Part shown: one piece after another, positions 1 to 5,798 of the stretch
Layout of the letters: each line of letters begins with the position of its first letter
Numbering within the stretch: position 1 is the first letter of the stretch
Assembly: GCA_903919215.1 (NCBI GenBank)
Contig: CAIXHI010000371.1
Coordinates: 1 to 12,926 of the forward strand
DNA from: an uncultured Acidimicrobiaceae bacterium
GTDB lineage: Bacteria; Actinomycetota; Acidimicrobiia; Acidimicrobiales; Ilumatobacteraceae
Reading direction: 5' to 3'
DNA length: 12,926 bases
Translations under genes and position numbers: made by a program
The notes under the pieces: model-generated
Database searches by the model: none
Told to the model about the DNA's origin: nothing
What the model saw: only the letters and a program-made list of their open reading frames with translations

Positions 1-477
1 GCTGCTGGTGAGACCGGCATGATCTACCTGCGCGGCGAGCAGATCTCCGGCGAGTACGCGTCGGGCAGTGTGCTCGACAGCGATGGCTGGTTCTGTACCC
101 GCGACCGCGGGTCGCTCGATGTCGAGGGTTACCTGTTCATCGAAGGCCGCGCCGACGACACGATCATCCGCGGCGGCGAGAACATTGCCCCGGCGGAGAT
201 CGAGACGGTGCTGCTCGCTCACCCAGCGGTGCAGGAGGCCTGCGTGGTCGGTATCCCCGACGATGTGTGGGGTCAGCGCATCGTCTCGGCAGTCGTGCTG
301 CGCGCTGGTCAGACGGTGGACGTCGAAGCCCTGCGAGATTACGTACGTCACGAGTTGCGTGGATCCAAGACTCCGGACACGATTGTCTTCCGAGATTCGC
401 TGCCCCACACCGACACCGGCAAGATGCTGCGTCGAGTGGTGCTCACCGAACTCACCCAGTCCCTCGGTCAGTCCTGA
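1..477 (+). CDS. Acyl-CoA synthetase / AMP-dependent ligase, C-terminal part (5' end outside window)
   Basis: The frame is open from base 1 and ends at TGA 475-477, giving the last 158 residues of an adenylate-forming acyl-CoA ligase. Visible hallmarks are the end of the large domain (GDxGxxDxxGYLFxxGR-like stretch, here DRGSLDVEGYLFIEGRADD), the hinge and A8 region (TIIRGGENIAPAEIE), the HPAVQEACVVGIPDDVWGQ stretch, and a terminal DTGKMLRR motif. That motif's Lys is the usual catalytic Lys of the small domain. These enzymes turn a carboxylic acid, ATP and CoA into acyl-CoA, AMP and PPi in the cytosol. The P-loop and the acid-binding pocket lie outside the window, so the substrate cannot be guessed. 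Internal ATGs such as the one at 19 are not the true start, because conserved sequence continues upstream of them. A small gene follows after 38 bases and is probably co-transcribed. The family call is secure and the substrate unknown. Confidence 0.93.
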   Translation, partial: AAGETGMIYLRGEQISGEYASGSVLDSDGWFCTRDRGSLDVEGYLFIEGRADDTIIRGGENIAPAEIETVLLAHPAVQEACVVGIPDDVWGQRIVSAVVLRAGQTVDVEALRDYVRHELRGSKTPDTIVFRDSLPHTDTGKMLRRVVLTELTQSLGQS

Positions 478-515
478 CCCAAACCGCTTTCCGGCACCTA
501 CAGGAGATTACGAAG

Positions 516-830
516 ATGTCCCTCACCGTCAAGGCTGGCTCCCGTCTCTACGGAGCCACCAGCACCACCGAACTGATCGTGGTCAAGACCCCGAGCGCTG
601 AGCTCGACCTCACCATCGGCGGCCAGCCGGCGCTGCTCGACGCCTCGGGTCGCACCGGGGCCACCGACATTGCGGAAGGCCATGGCGGCGGCGCTGCCAT
701 GGGGAAGCGCTACGTCGACTCCTCGGGCGGTGTTGAGCTGCTGTGCACCAAGGCTGGCGAGGGTCTTCCCGCCGTGTCCGGAGAAGTGCTGCAGCTCAAG
801 GACGCCAAGCCGCTGCCCGCCAGCGACTGA
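516..830 (+). CDS. Small conserved-looking protein of unknown function (104 aa)
   Basis: The ATG at 516 is preceded by a good Shine-Dalgarno (AGGAG at 502-506, about 9 bases upstream), which fixes the start even though the frame is open further upstream inside the ligase gene. The product has 104 residues and no signal peptide or membrane helix. It reads as short beta-rich segments: an N-terminal VKAGSRLYGA, a TTELIVVKTPSAELDLTIGGQPALL strand pair, a Gly-rich turn (EGHGGGAAMGKRYVD), then VELLCTKAGEG and a C-terminal LKDAKPLPASD. I believe similar proteins of about 100 residues occur beside acyl-CoA ligases in actinobacteria, some with Cys where this one has Thr or Ile, but that is from memory and unverified. 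Only one Cys (LLCTK) is present here, so a metal site would not be Cys-based. Its position 38 bases after the ligase stop suggests a joint transcript and a role linked to acyl-CoA metabolism. No function can be assigned. Confidence 0.8.
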   Translation: MSLTVKAGSRLYGATSTTELIVVKTPSAELDLTIGGQPALLDASGRTGATDIAEGHGGGAAMGKRYVDSSGGVELLCTKAGEGLPAVSGEVLQLKDAKPLPASD

Positions 831-838
831 GTGTCGGC

Positions 839-860
839 GAGCGACCCTGCTGGGTCGTTC
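839..860. terminator. Hairpin terminator between convergent genes
   Basis: GAGCGACCC (839-847) and GGGTCGTTC (852-860) form a 9-bp stem with one G-T pair around a 4-base TGCT loop. It lies between the stop of the small plus-strand gene (828-830) and the stop of the minus-strand hydratase gene (859-861), so it could serve both strands. There is no clear T-tract, as is common for actinobacterial terminators. Confidence 0.6.
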
Positions 861-1734
861 AGTCCACGATCTCGTCGACCAGCCCCCATCGCAGTGCGGT
901 GGGGGCGTCGATCGTTTTGGCGGTGAGTGCGAGCAGTGCGGTGCGCTGACGGCCGATCCGGCGGGGGAGGCTCACCGTGCCGCCGGCACCGGGAACCAGT
1001 CCGAGCGACACCTCGGGCAGTGCGATGTGTGTATCGGGCCGGGCCAGCACACGGCCAGCGAAGGCGGCCATCTCGATACCGCCACCGAATGCCGCACCGT
1101 GCAGGTGCACCACCATCCGGTCGCGCAATCGGTGCATCAGCCGCGCGGGGCTACGTGACAGCCGTGTGTGGTGCGCCGTGGCCGGGTCGAGTCGAGATCC
1201 GAACTCGCCGAGGTCGCCTCCGCTGCAGAACGCGATGCCGGTGCCGCAGAGATGAACGGTGCTGATCGATTCATCGATCGCCGCGAGTTGCAGCGCTGCA
1301 GTGAGTTCGTCGCGCATGCGGGTGGAGATTGCGTTGCGCCGTCCGGGACGGTTGAGCGTGACGGTCAGCACGTCGCCCTCGCGCTCGATGTTCACCGTGT
1401 CGCCGTCGATGCCGGCGGGGGAATGCGAGGCGGCGGCACGCCACGCGGCGAACTCGGGGCCTGCCTGCAGTGTGGAGTACACGGCCGACTCCGCAGCCAA
1501 TCCGGCTTCGACATCTGCCCACGGCGACGAGCGCAGCAATACTGCGAGCGAGGTCGCGGCCAGCGGGGCCGCTTGGATCGCGTGTCGCGCCAACTCGAGA
1601 TCTTCCTCGTGCAGCACCATGTCTGCCTGTGTCGGCCCACGTCGATCATCCGTGCGGGCGGCGATGACCACGACGGGAAGCGCCCCCGGGGAGGCGATCG
1701 ATGATGGTGAACCCGTGACGATCACGGCGGTCAC
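859..1734 (-). CDS. Enoyl-CoA hydratase/isomerase (crotonase fold) with extra N-terminal region; start uncertain
   Basis: This is a crotonase-superfamily enzyme, expected to hydrate or isomerise enoyl-CoA esters in the cytosol. Counting from the GTG at 1734 (291 aa), the core starts near residue 114 (VNIEREGDVLTVTLNRPGRRNA). It has the oxyanion-hole segments (RRNAIS near 132-137; HGAAFGGGIE near 212-221) and both acidic residues matching the ECH catalytic pair: Glu221 in GGGIEMA and Glu241 in ALPEVSLGLVPGAGGT. It ends right after GLVDEIVD, so the usual C-terminal helical trimerisation segment is very short or missing. About 110 residues precede the core, and the frame stays open and coding-like upstream of 1734, up to a stop at 1951-1953. 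No ATG, GTG or TTG lies there, only a CTG at 1812-1810. The true start may therefore be a non-standard codon near 1812. The gene lies just downstream of the GntR gene on the same strand, probably in one transcript, with a slight overlap if it starts further up. Confidence 0.88.
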   Translation of the reverse strand: MTAVIVTGSPSSIASPGALPVVVIAARTDDRRGPTQADMVLHEEDLELARHAIQAAPLAATSLAVLLRSSPWADVEAGLAAESAVYSTLQAGPEFAAWRAAASHSPAGIDGDTVNIEREGDVLTVTLNRPGRRNAISTRMRDELTAALQLAAIDESISTVHLCGTGIAFCSGGDLGEFGSRLDPATAHHTRLSRSPARLMHRLRDRMVVHLHGAAFGGGIEMAAFAGRVLARPDTHIALPEVSLGLVPGAGGTVSLPRRIGRQRTALLALTAKTIDAPTALRWGLVDEIVD

Positions 1735-1843
1735 GCCATCGATGCCGCCGACGGACTCGTCGGCGTACGGGGAGCGTACGAACTCGTCGTATTCGCGAGG
1801 GGAGAGCGTCAGCTGGGCGATGCCACATCGTACGCGGTCCGCG

Positions 1844-2665
1844 TCAGCTGCGGCGGGGTGACTTCGGGATGAGCGCTTTCGAGTTCGGCTTCTTCGCGGA
1901 GGTGCTGCGTCGAATGGGCAGCCGCGGCACCTCGCCGTCGTAGTAGTCGATCAGCTGATCGCCGGCGGCTTCGATCATGTAGGTCATCTGCTGCTGCCAG
2001 TGTCGTCGCGCGCCGCCGGCGTCGCCAGCTTCGATGAGGCTGATCAGCTTGGTGTACGACCGGGCGGCGCGTTGCATGAGCTCCTGGCTGGCATCGCGGG
2101 CTCCGAGTGCATAGCGGCTCTCGACCAACTGGTGCAGCAACTGCGAGAACAGCGACAGCGTGGTGTTGCGGCCGCGCTCGAGCAGCAGCGTGTGGAAGCG
2201 ACTGGCAGCGATCGCGAACGCCGCCTGATCGTTCTGGTCGGCTGCGGTGCGAGCCGCCTCGCCGGCTTCCTGTAAGAGAGCAAGGTCGTCGGCATCGTGG
2301 GCGGTGGCCAGCCATGCAGCCAGCTCGGGCTCGATCAGCAGGCGGGCCGAGTCGAGATCGGCAAACGTGGTGGCGCGCATCTGGAGCGCTCCGGCGAAGG
2401 ACTCGGAAAGTCGTGACAGGTCGGGCATGGTGACGGTGCCGCCACCACCGCGCCCGCGTTTGATGTGGATCAGACCCTGCGACTCAAGCACGCGTAGCGC
2501 CTCGCGCAGCGTCGTGCGCGCGATACCGAACTGTTCGGTGAGCTCCTCCTCTGTGGGCAGCTTGGTGCCGACCGGGAGCTCGCCACGCACGATTCTGTGA
2601 CGTAGCAACGCAGCGACGGCCTCGCCGGTCTTGTGCGTCCGTCCCTCTGCTGCGCCTGCAGCCAT
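1844..2665 (-). CDS. FadR/FCD-type GntR family transcriptional regulator
   Basis: The product has 273 residues. An N-terminal winged helix-turn-helix spans about residues 12-80 (AVAALLRHRIVRGELPVGTKLPTEEELTEQFGIARTTLREALRVLESQGLI, then a Gly-rich wing), and an all-helical FCD ligand domain spans about 95-240, with a basic tail (KKPNSKALIPKSPRRS). Such proteins usually repress neighbouring catabolic or transport genes and release DNA on binding an organic acid or acyl-CoA. The FCD metal site looks depleted: His158 (RFHTLLLERGRN) is present, but by my alignment the usual upstream Asp and the two later His are Ala, Thr and Gln. The start at 2665 is chosen because a GAGGG sequence lies about 8 bases upstream and because earlier starts would run into the divergent transporter gene. 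It is transcribed away from the transporter, with the hydratase downstream, so these are the likely targets. Confidence 0.9.
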   Translation of the reverse strand: MAAGAAEGRTHKTGEAVAALLRHRIVRGELPVGTKLPTEEELTEQFGIARTTLREALRVLESQGLIHIKRGRGGGGTVTMPDLSRLSESFAGALQMRATTFADLDSARLLIEPELAAWLATAHDADDLALLQEAGEAARTAADQNDQAAFAIAASRFHTLLLERGRNTTLSLFSQLLHQLVESRYALGARDASQELMQRAARSYTKLISLIEAGDAGGARRHWQQQMTYMIEAAGDQLIDYYDGEVPRLPIRRSTSAKKPNSKALIPKSPRRS

Positions 2666-2697
2666 CGTCGTGCCCTCGCTCCCGGTGTGGTTCGCCG

Positions 2698-2703
2698 ATA
2701 GTA
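2698..2703 (-). promoter_or_regulatory. Candidate -10 element for the GntR gene
   Basis: On the minus strand the hexamer reads TACTAT, a TANNNT match. It would start transcription near 2691 and leave a leader of about 25 bases containing the GAGGG ribosome-binding site. No convincing -35 box is seen. Confidence 0.35.
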
Positions 2704-2739
2704 GAGCGTGGAAGGCGGCCCGGTGTGCTTCGGCGTCAG

Positions 2740-2745
2740 TATCCT
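2740..2745 (+). promoter_or_regulatory. Candidate -10 element for the transporter gene (leaderless or nearly so)
   Basis: TATCCT ends ten bases before the transporter ATG at 2755. No Shine-Dalgarno sequence lies upstream of that ATG, so the mRNA may begin within a few bases of the start codon. No clear -35 is visible. Confidence 0.35.
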
Positions 2746-2754
2746 GCCAACGCC

Positions 2755-4077
2755 ATGACGACACCGACCGAGAACATCGCGACCGCTGAGCGACAGAAGA
2801 ACCCGATGCTCCCGGTGTTCCTCACCGTGTTCATCGACCTGGTCGGGTTCAGCATCCTGATTCCGATCTTCCCGTTGTTGATCAACAACACCCCGTTCCG
2901 TGTGACCCCGGCCGACTGGAGTGCACGCGACGGACTGATCATGTTGGGCTTCCTGCAGGCCGTGTACCCGCTGTGCACATTCTTCGCCGCCCCGATCCTC
3001 GGCCAGTTGTCCGACCGCTTCGGTCGCCGGCCGGTGCTTGCGTTCTCCATCGCCGGAACGGCAATCGGCTACGCGATCTTCGCGTTGGGTATCAGCAGCG
3101 CCTCGATCCCGATGCTGTTCCTTGGTCGGGCCATCGACGGCTTCACCGGGGGCAACATCGCAGTGGCCCAGGCTGCGGTGGGCGACGTCAGCACCGACAA
3201 GAACCGGGCCAAGAACTTCGGTCTGATCGGGGCCGCGTTCGGCCTCGGCTTCATCATCGGGCCGTACTTGGGCGGTCGCCTCAGCGCCCCGCATCGCAGC
3301 TTTTACCATCTGTTCACCACACCTGGTTGGTTCTCTGCCACCACCCCGTTCTGGTTCGCGGCCGGTCTCTGTGTCGTCAACTGCGTGATGGTCATCACTC
3401 GTTTCCCGGAGACGATCCACCACAAGGACCACGACAAGCGGATCCAGTTGGGCACGTCAATGCGCAACGTCGTCAGCGGTTTCACATCCGCTCGTCTGCG
3501 CGTACCGCTTGCCGCGTCGTTCCTGTTCAACGCGGGGTTCACGTTCTTCACCACGTTCTTCGGCGTCTACCTGGCCCGCAGATTCGGCTTCACCCAGGCG
3601 AGTACAGGTGACTACTTCGCGCTGGTCGGTCTGGCCATCGCGGTCACGCAGGTGGTGCTCGTGCCTCGCGTCGCCCCGCGATTGGCCGACTATCAGGTGC
3701 TGTGGTTCGCCTTCTTCGGTCTCGCGTTGACGATGTCGGGGTACTTCCTGGCCACCTCCACGTGGCAGATGTACGCGATCATCCCGGTGTTCACGGTGTT
3801 CAACGGACTGGCGATGGCCAACCAGTCCACCCTGATCTCGCGCTCGGCCGAGCCCGGTCGCCAAGGTGAAGCGATGGGTATCTCCAGCAGCGTGATGAAC
3901 CTCGCCCAGGTGCCCGCCAGCATCCTGGTGGGGTACGTCACCGCTTCGGTCACCTCGAACACGCCATTAGTGGTGTCGTGCGCATGTATCGCTGCAGCTG
4001 GGATCGTGTTCGTGATTGCCTTCCGGCCCACGTTCGTCGGCCACGGCAAGCCGGTGGCGGTCTCCAGCGCCCACTGA
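2755..4077 (+). CDS. MFS transporter, DHA1/TetA-like drug:H+ antiporter family
   Basis: This is a 440-residue inner-membrane protein with about 12 hydrophobic helices. TM1 carries FIDLVGFSILIPIFP with the Asp typical of TetA-type carriers. Motif A, GQLSDRFGRRPV, is at about residues 83-94 between TM2 and TM3, and a GLGFIIGPYLGG motif C (antiporter signature) is in TM5, about 163-174. A hydrophilic central loop (about 215-240, HHKDHDKRIQLG) separates the two six-helix halves. Length and motifs fit efflux of small organic molecules driven by protons. The substrate is unknown, and the catabolic setting allows export of a metabolite or toxic acid rather than an antibiotic. The ATG at 2755 is chosen over an in-frame upstream start because the hydrophilic MTTPTEN N-terminus fits the family and a -10-like box sits directly upstream. 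It is divergent from a GntR regulator that probably controls it. Confidence 0.9.
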   Translation: MTTPTENIATAERQKNPMLPVFLTVFIDLVGFSILIPIFPLLINNTPFRVTPADWSARDGLIMLGFLQAVYPLCTFFAAPILGQLSDRFGRRPVLAFSIAGTAIGYAIFALGISSASIPMLFLGRAIDGFTGGNIAVAQAAVGDVSTDKNRAKNFGLIGAAFGLGFIIGPYLGGRLSAPHRSFYHLFTTPGWFSATTPFWFAAGLCVVNCVMVITRFPETIHHKDHDKRIQLGTSMRNVVSGFTSARLRVPLAASFLFNAGFTFFTTFFGVYLARRFGFTQASTGDYFALVGLAIAVTQVVLVPRVAPRLADYQVLWFAFFGLALTMSGYFLATSTWQMYAIIPVFTVFNGLAMANQSTLISRSAEPGRQGEAMGISSSVMNLAQVPASILVGYVTASVTSNTPLVVSCACIAAAGIVFVIAFRPTFVGHGKPVAVSSAH

Positions 4078-4096
4078 CCCGAGGACCCGGCCTCAC

Positions 4097-4125
4097 TTCG
4101 ACATTTCGAAATGGGGCTGAAATGG
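4097..4125 (+). promoter_or_regulatory. Palindromic operator candidate upstream of the acuI-like operon
   Basis: CATTTCGAAATG at 4102-4113 is a perfect 12-bp palindrome. A third half-site, GAAATGG, recurs at 4119-4125, exactly 11 bp (one helical turn) after GAAATGG at 4108-4114. TTCGA (4097-4101) and TCGAA (4106-4110) form a second, overlapping dyad. The palindrome sits about -45 to -34 relative to the predicted start of transcription, so a bound protein would cover the -35 region. Confidence 0.5.
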
Positions 4126-4134
4126 TCTGTTCAC

Positions 4135-4140
4135 TACTGT
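4135..4140 (+). promoter_or_regulatory. Candidate -10 element of a leaderless promoter
   Basis: TACTGT ends exactly seven bases before the ATG at 4147. This is the spacing expected when transcription starts on the A of the start codon. There is no Shine-Dalgarno sequence before that ATG, which supports a leaderless mRNA. Confidence 0.5.
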
Positions 4141-4146
4141 GCTGCC

Positions 4147-5142
4147 ATGACCATTGACTCGTTCCGCGCGTTCAGCGCCAACACGTCCGGCGAGGGTGTC
4201 GATCGCGGCGTCGTCACCATGACCAAGGATGAACTGCCCGCCGACGGTGTGCTCGTCGAAGTGCACTACTCCAGCGTGAACTACAAGGACGGTCTGGCCT
4301 CCACACCCGCCGGCAAAGTGGCCCGTGTTTCGCCGATGGTGCCGGGTATCGACCTCGCCGGTGTGCTGCTCGAAGCTGCCGGTGATCTGCCCGCCGGTAC
4401 CGAGATCATCGCCCATGGCTACGACATCGGTGTCGCCCAGCACGGTGGGTTCGCCCAGTACGCCCGAATCAAGCCCGAGTGGATCGTGCCGCTGCCCGCT
4501 GGTCTCTCCACCCGGGAAGCGATGATCATCGGCACCGCCGGCTTCACCGCCGCGATGTCGGTCATCGCGCTGCAGCACTACGGCATCACACCGGCCAACG
4601 GCCCGGTGCTCGTCACCGGCGCGACCGGTGGCGTTGGCAGCACTGCGGTGGCGATGCTCGCCGGCCTCGGGTTCGAGGTCGTCGCCAGCACCGGTAAGCC
4701 CGCCGAATCTGGCTGGCTCACCGAACTGGGAGCTTCCTCGATCATCGACCGTGCCACGCTCGCCGAGCCAGGCAAGCGCCCGTTGGAGGGCACCGTGTGG
4801 GCCGCTGCGGTTGACTGCGTCGGCGGCGTGCCGCTGGCCAACGTGCTGAAGAAGATCCACTACGGCGGTGCGGTCGCGGCCTCGGGTCTCACCGCCGGCA
4901 GCGAGCTGCCCACCACGGTGCTGCCGTTCATCCTCCGCGGCGTGTCGCTGCTGGGCATCGACTCGGTGATGGCGCCCATCGCCCAGCGCCGCCAGATCTG
5001 GGGCCGCATCGCCACCGACCTCAAGCCGGCCGGCCTCGCGTCCATCGGCCACGACGTGTCGCTCGACGAACTCGATGGCGTGCTCACCGGCATCCTCGCC
5101 GGCGAGGCCAAGGGTCGCAGCGTCGTCGACCTGCGGAAGTAG
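4147..5142 (+). CDS. acuI: AcuI/YhdH-type acrylyl-CoA reductase (zinc-free MDR oxidoreductase)
   Basis: This 331-residue medium-chain dehydrogenase/reductase is of the YhdH/YhfP/AcuI type. Diagnostic stretches are HYSSVNYKDGLAST, the MVPGIDLAG motif, the AMIIGTAGFTAAMSVIAL segment, the NADP(H)-binding VTGATGGVGSTAVAML (about residues 157-172) and VLPFILRGVSLLGIDSVM. They align closely with E. coli YhdH as I remember it, and length is normal for the group. The family lacks catalytic zinc. Characterised members reduce acrylyl-CoA to propionyl-CoA with NADPH, in 3-hydroxypropionate or DMSP use and in acrylate detoxification. A related 2-enoyl-CoA substrate is equally possible here. The start at 4147 is preferred to an in-frame ATG at 4111, which lies inside the operator palindrome. 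The next gene begins five bases after the stop, so this heads a probable five-gene operon. Confidence 0.88.
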   Translation: MTIDSFRAFSANTSGEGVDRGVVTMTKDELPADGVLVEVHYSSVNYKDGLASTPAGKVARVSPMVPGIDLAGVLLEAAGDLPAGTEIIAHGYDIGVAQHGGFAQYARIKPEWIVPLPAGLSTREAMIIGTAGFTAAMSVIALQHYGITPANGPVLVTGATGGVGSTAVAMLAGLGFEVVASTGKPAESGWLTELGASSIIDRATLAEPGKRPLEGTVWAAAVDCVGGVPLANVLKKIHYGGAVAASGLTAGSELPTTVLPFILRGVSLLGIDSVMAPIAQRRQIWGRIATDLKPAGLASIGHDVSLDELDGVLTGILAGEAKGRSVVDLRK

Positions 5143-5147
5143 GCGCC

Positions 5148-5750
5148 GTGAGCACGATGCCGCAGCAGGCAGTGGGTGCTGCGCCGGGTGCCCCGGTGCA
5201 GCTGAACCACGTCGCCTACATCACCACCGACACGGCGGCGACGGCCGAGTTCTACACCAAGGTGCTGGGCATGGATTTCGTCGCTGCGGTGATGGACGAC
5301 GCGATCCCGAGCACCGGCGACCCGGTGCCCTACTTCCATTCGTTCTTCCGGATGAAGAGCGGCGAGACGGTGGCGTTCTTCGAGGCCCCGGAACTTCCGG
5401 AGCAGTCGGCGGCAGCACATCCGGCGCACAACATCTTCAACCACCTGGCACTCGAGGTCGAGTCGCCCGCCGTGGTGGATGCATGGCGCGACTGGATCGT
5501 CTCACAGGGTGTGGAGGTGATCGGGCCGGTGGATCACAAGATCATCTACTCGATCTACTTCTACGATCCCAACGGCATCCGCCTCGAGCTCACCACCCCG
5601 CTGGATCCCACTTGGAACGACCACGGTGATCAGGCGCAGGCCTCGCTCGCTGAGTGGGAACAGGTGAAGGCAACGGCGCGGGCAACCGGCCAGGACATGG
5701 CGACCGTGCTCGCCGAACTCACCAGCCAGCGCAGCCACCGGCGCAGCTGA
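5148..5750 (+). CDS. VOC-fold (glyoxalase / extradiol dioxygenase-like) metalloprotein
   Basis: This 200-residue protein contains one vicinal-oxygen-chelate unit pair. The first beta-alpha-beta module starts LNHVAYITTDTAATAEFYTKVLGMDF, and the second contains FNHLALEVESPAVVDAWRDWI and ends YFYDPNGIRLELTTP. His21, His99 and Glu147 sit where VOC enzymes hold their divalent metal. A hydrophilic helix of about 45 residues follows the fold. Members include glyoxalase I, epimerases such as methylmalonyl-CoA epimerase, ring-cleaving dioxygenases and resistance proteins; the sequence does not decide among them. The GTG at 5148 lies five bases after the preceding stop, and an ATG at 5157 is an alternative start three codons in. 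Being packed between an enoyl-CoA reductase and acyl-CoA dehydrogenases makes a role in the same catabolic route likely. Confidence 0.85.
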   Translation: MSTMPQQAVGAAPGAPVQLNHVAYITTDTAATAEFYTKVLGMDFVAAVMDDAIPSTGDPVPYFHSFFRMKSGETVAFFEAPELPEQSAAAHPAHNIFNHLALEVESPAVVDAWRDWIVSQGVEVIGPVDHKIIYSIYFYDPNGIRLELTTPLDPTWNDHGDQAQASLAEWEQVKATARATGQDMATVLAELTSQRSHRRS

Positions 5751-5798
5751 CCCGCGAACCATGCACACCCCGAGCACCACTGACGGCGAGAGGCACTG

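Larger units (their letters stand above)
2666..2754. promoter_or_regulatory. Divergent promoter region with imperfect 20-bp direct repeat (candidate GntR operators)
   Basis: This 89-bp spacer separates the GntR gene (minus) and the transporter gene (plus). Two copies of a CCCGGTGTG(G/C)TTCG(C/G)CG element start at 2681 and 2719, matching at 16 of 20 positions. Copy 1 (2681-2700) lies just upstream of the GntR ribosome-binding site. Copy 2 (2719-2738) ends one base before the candidate transporter -10. Their placement over both promoters fits repressor sites, although GntR proteins usually bind inverted repeats. The binding role is inferred. Confidence 0.45.

Noticed and set aside
267..515. 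N-terminal extension of the small protein into the ligase gene
   Set aside because: It is an overlapping frame of the ligase gene with arginine-rich, low-complexity composition. The AGGAG before the ATG at 516 decides the start.
2666..2764. Longer N-terminus of the GntR regulator starting near 2764
   Set aside because: It would overlap the divergent transporter start and promoter. The ATG at 2665 has a GAGGG sequence at the right distance and directly precedes the winged-helix domain.
4078..4096. Terminator after the transporter gene (GAGG-ACCCGG-CCTC)
   Set aside because: Only four base pairs form the stem and no T-tract follows, so it is too weak to claim.
4111..4146. Upstream in-frame ATG as start of the AcuI-like gene
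   Set aside because: It lies within the CATTTCGAAATG palindrome, has no ribosome-binding site, and the added residues are not family-like. The ATG at 4147 matches a leaderless start.
4093..5052. Long antisense open frames, here and at about 6375-7295, 7979-9178 and 11122-12378
   Set aside because: They mirror well-supported genes on the other strand, are rich in Gly, Arg, Asp and His as expected for antisense reading of GC-rich codons, and match no family.
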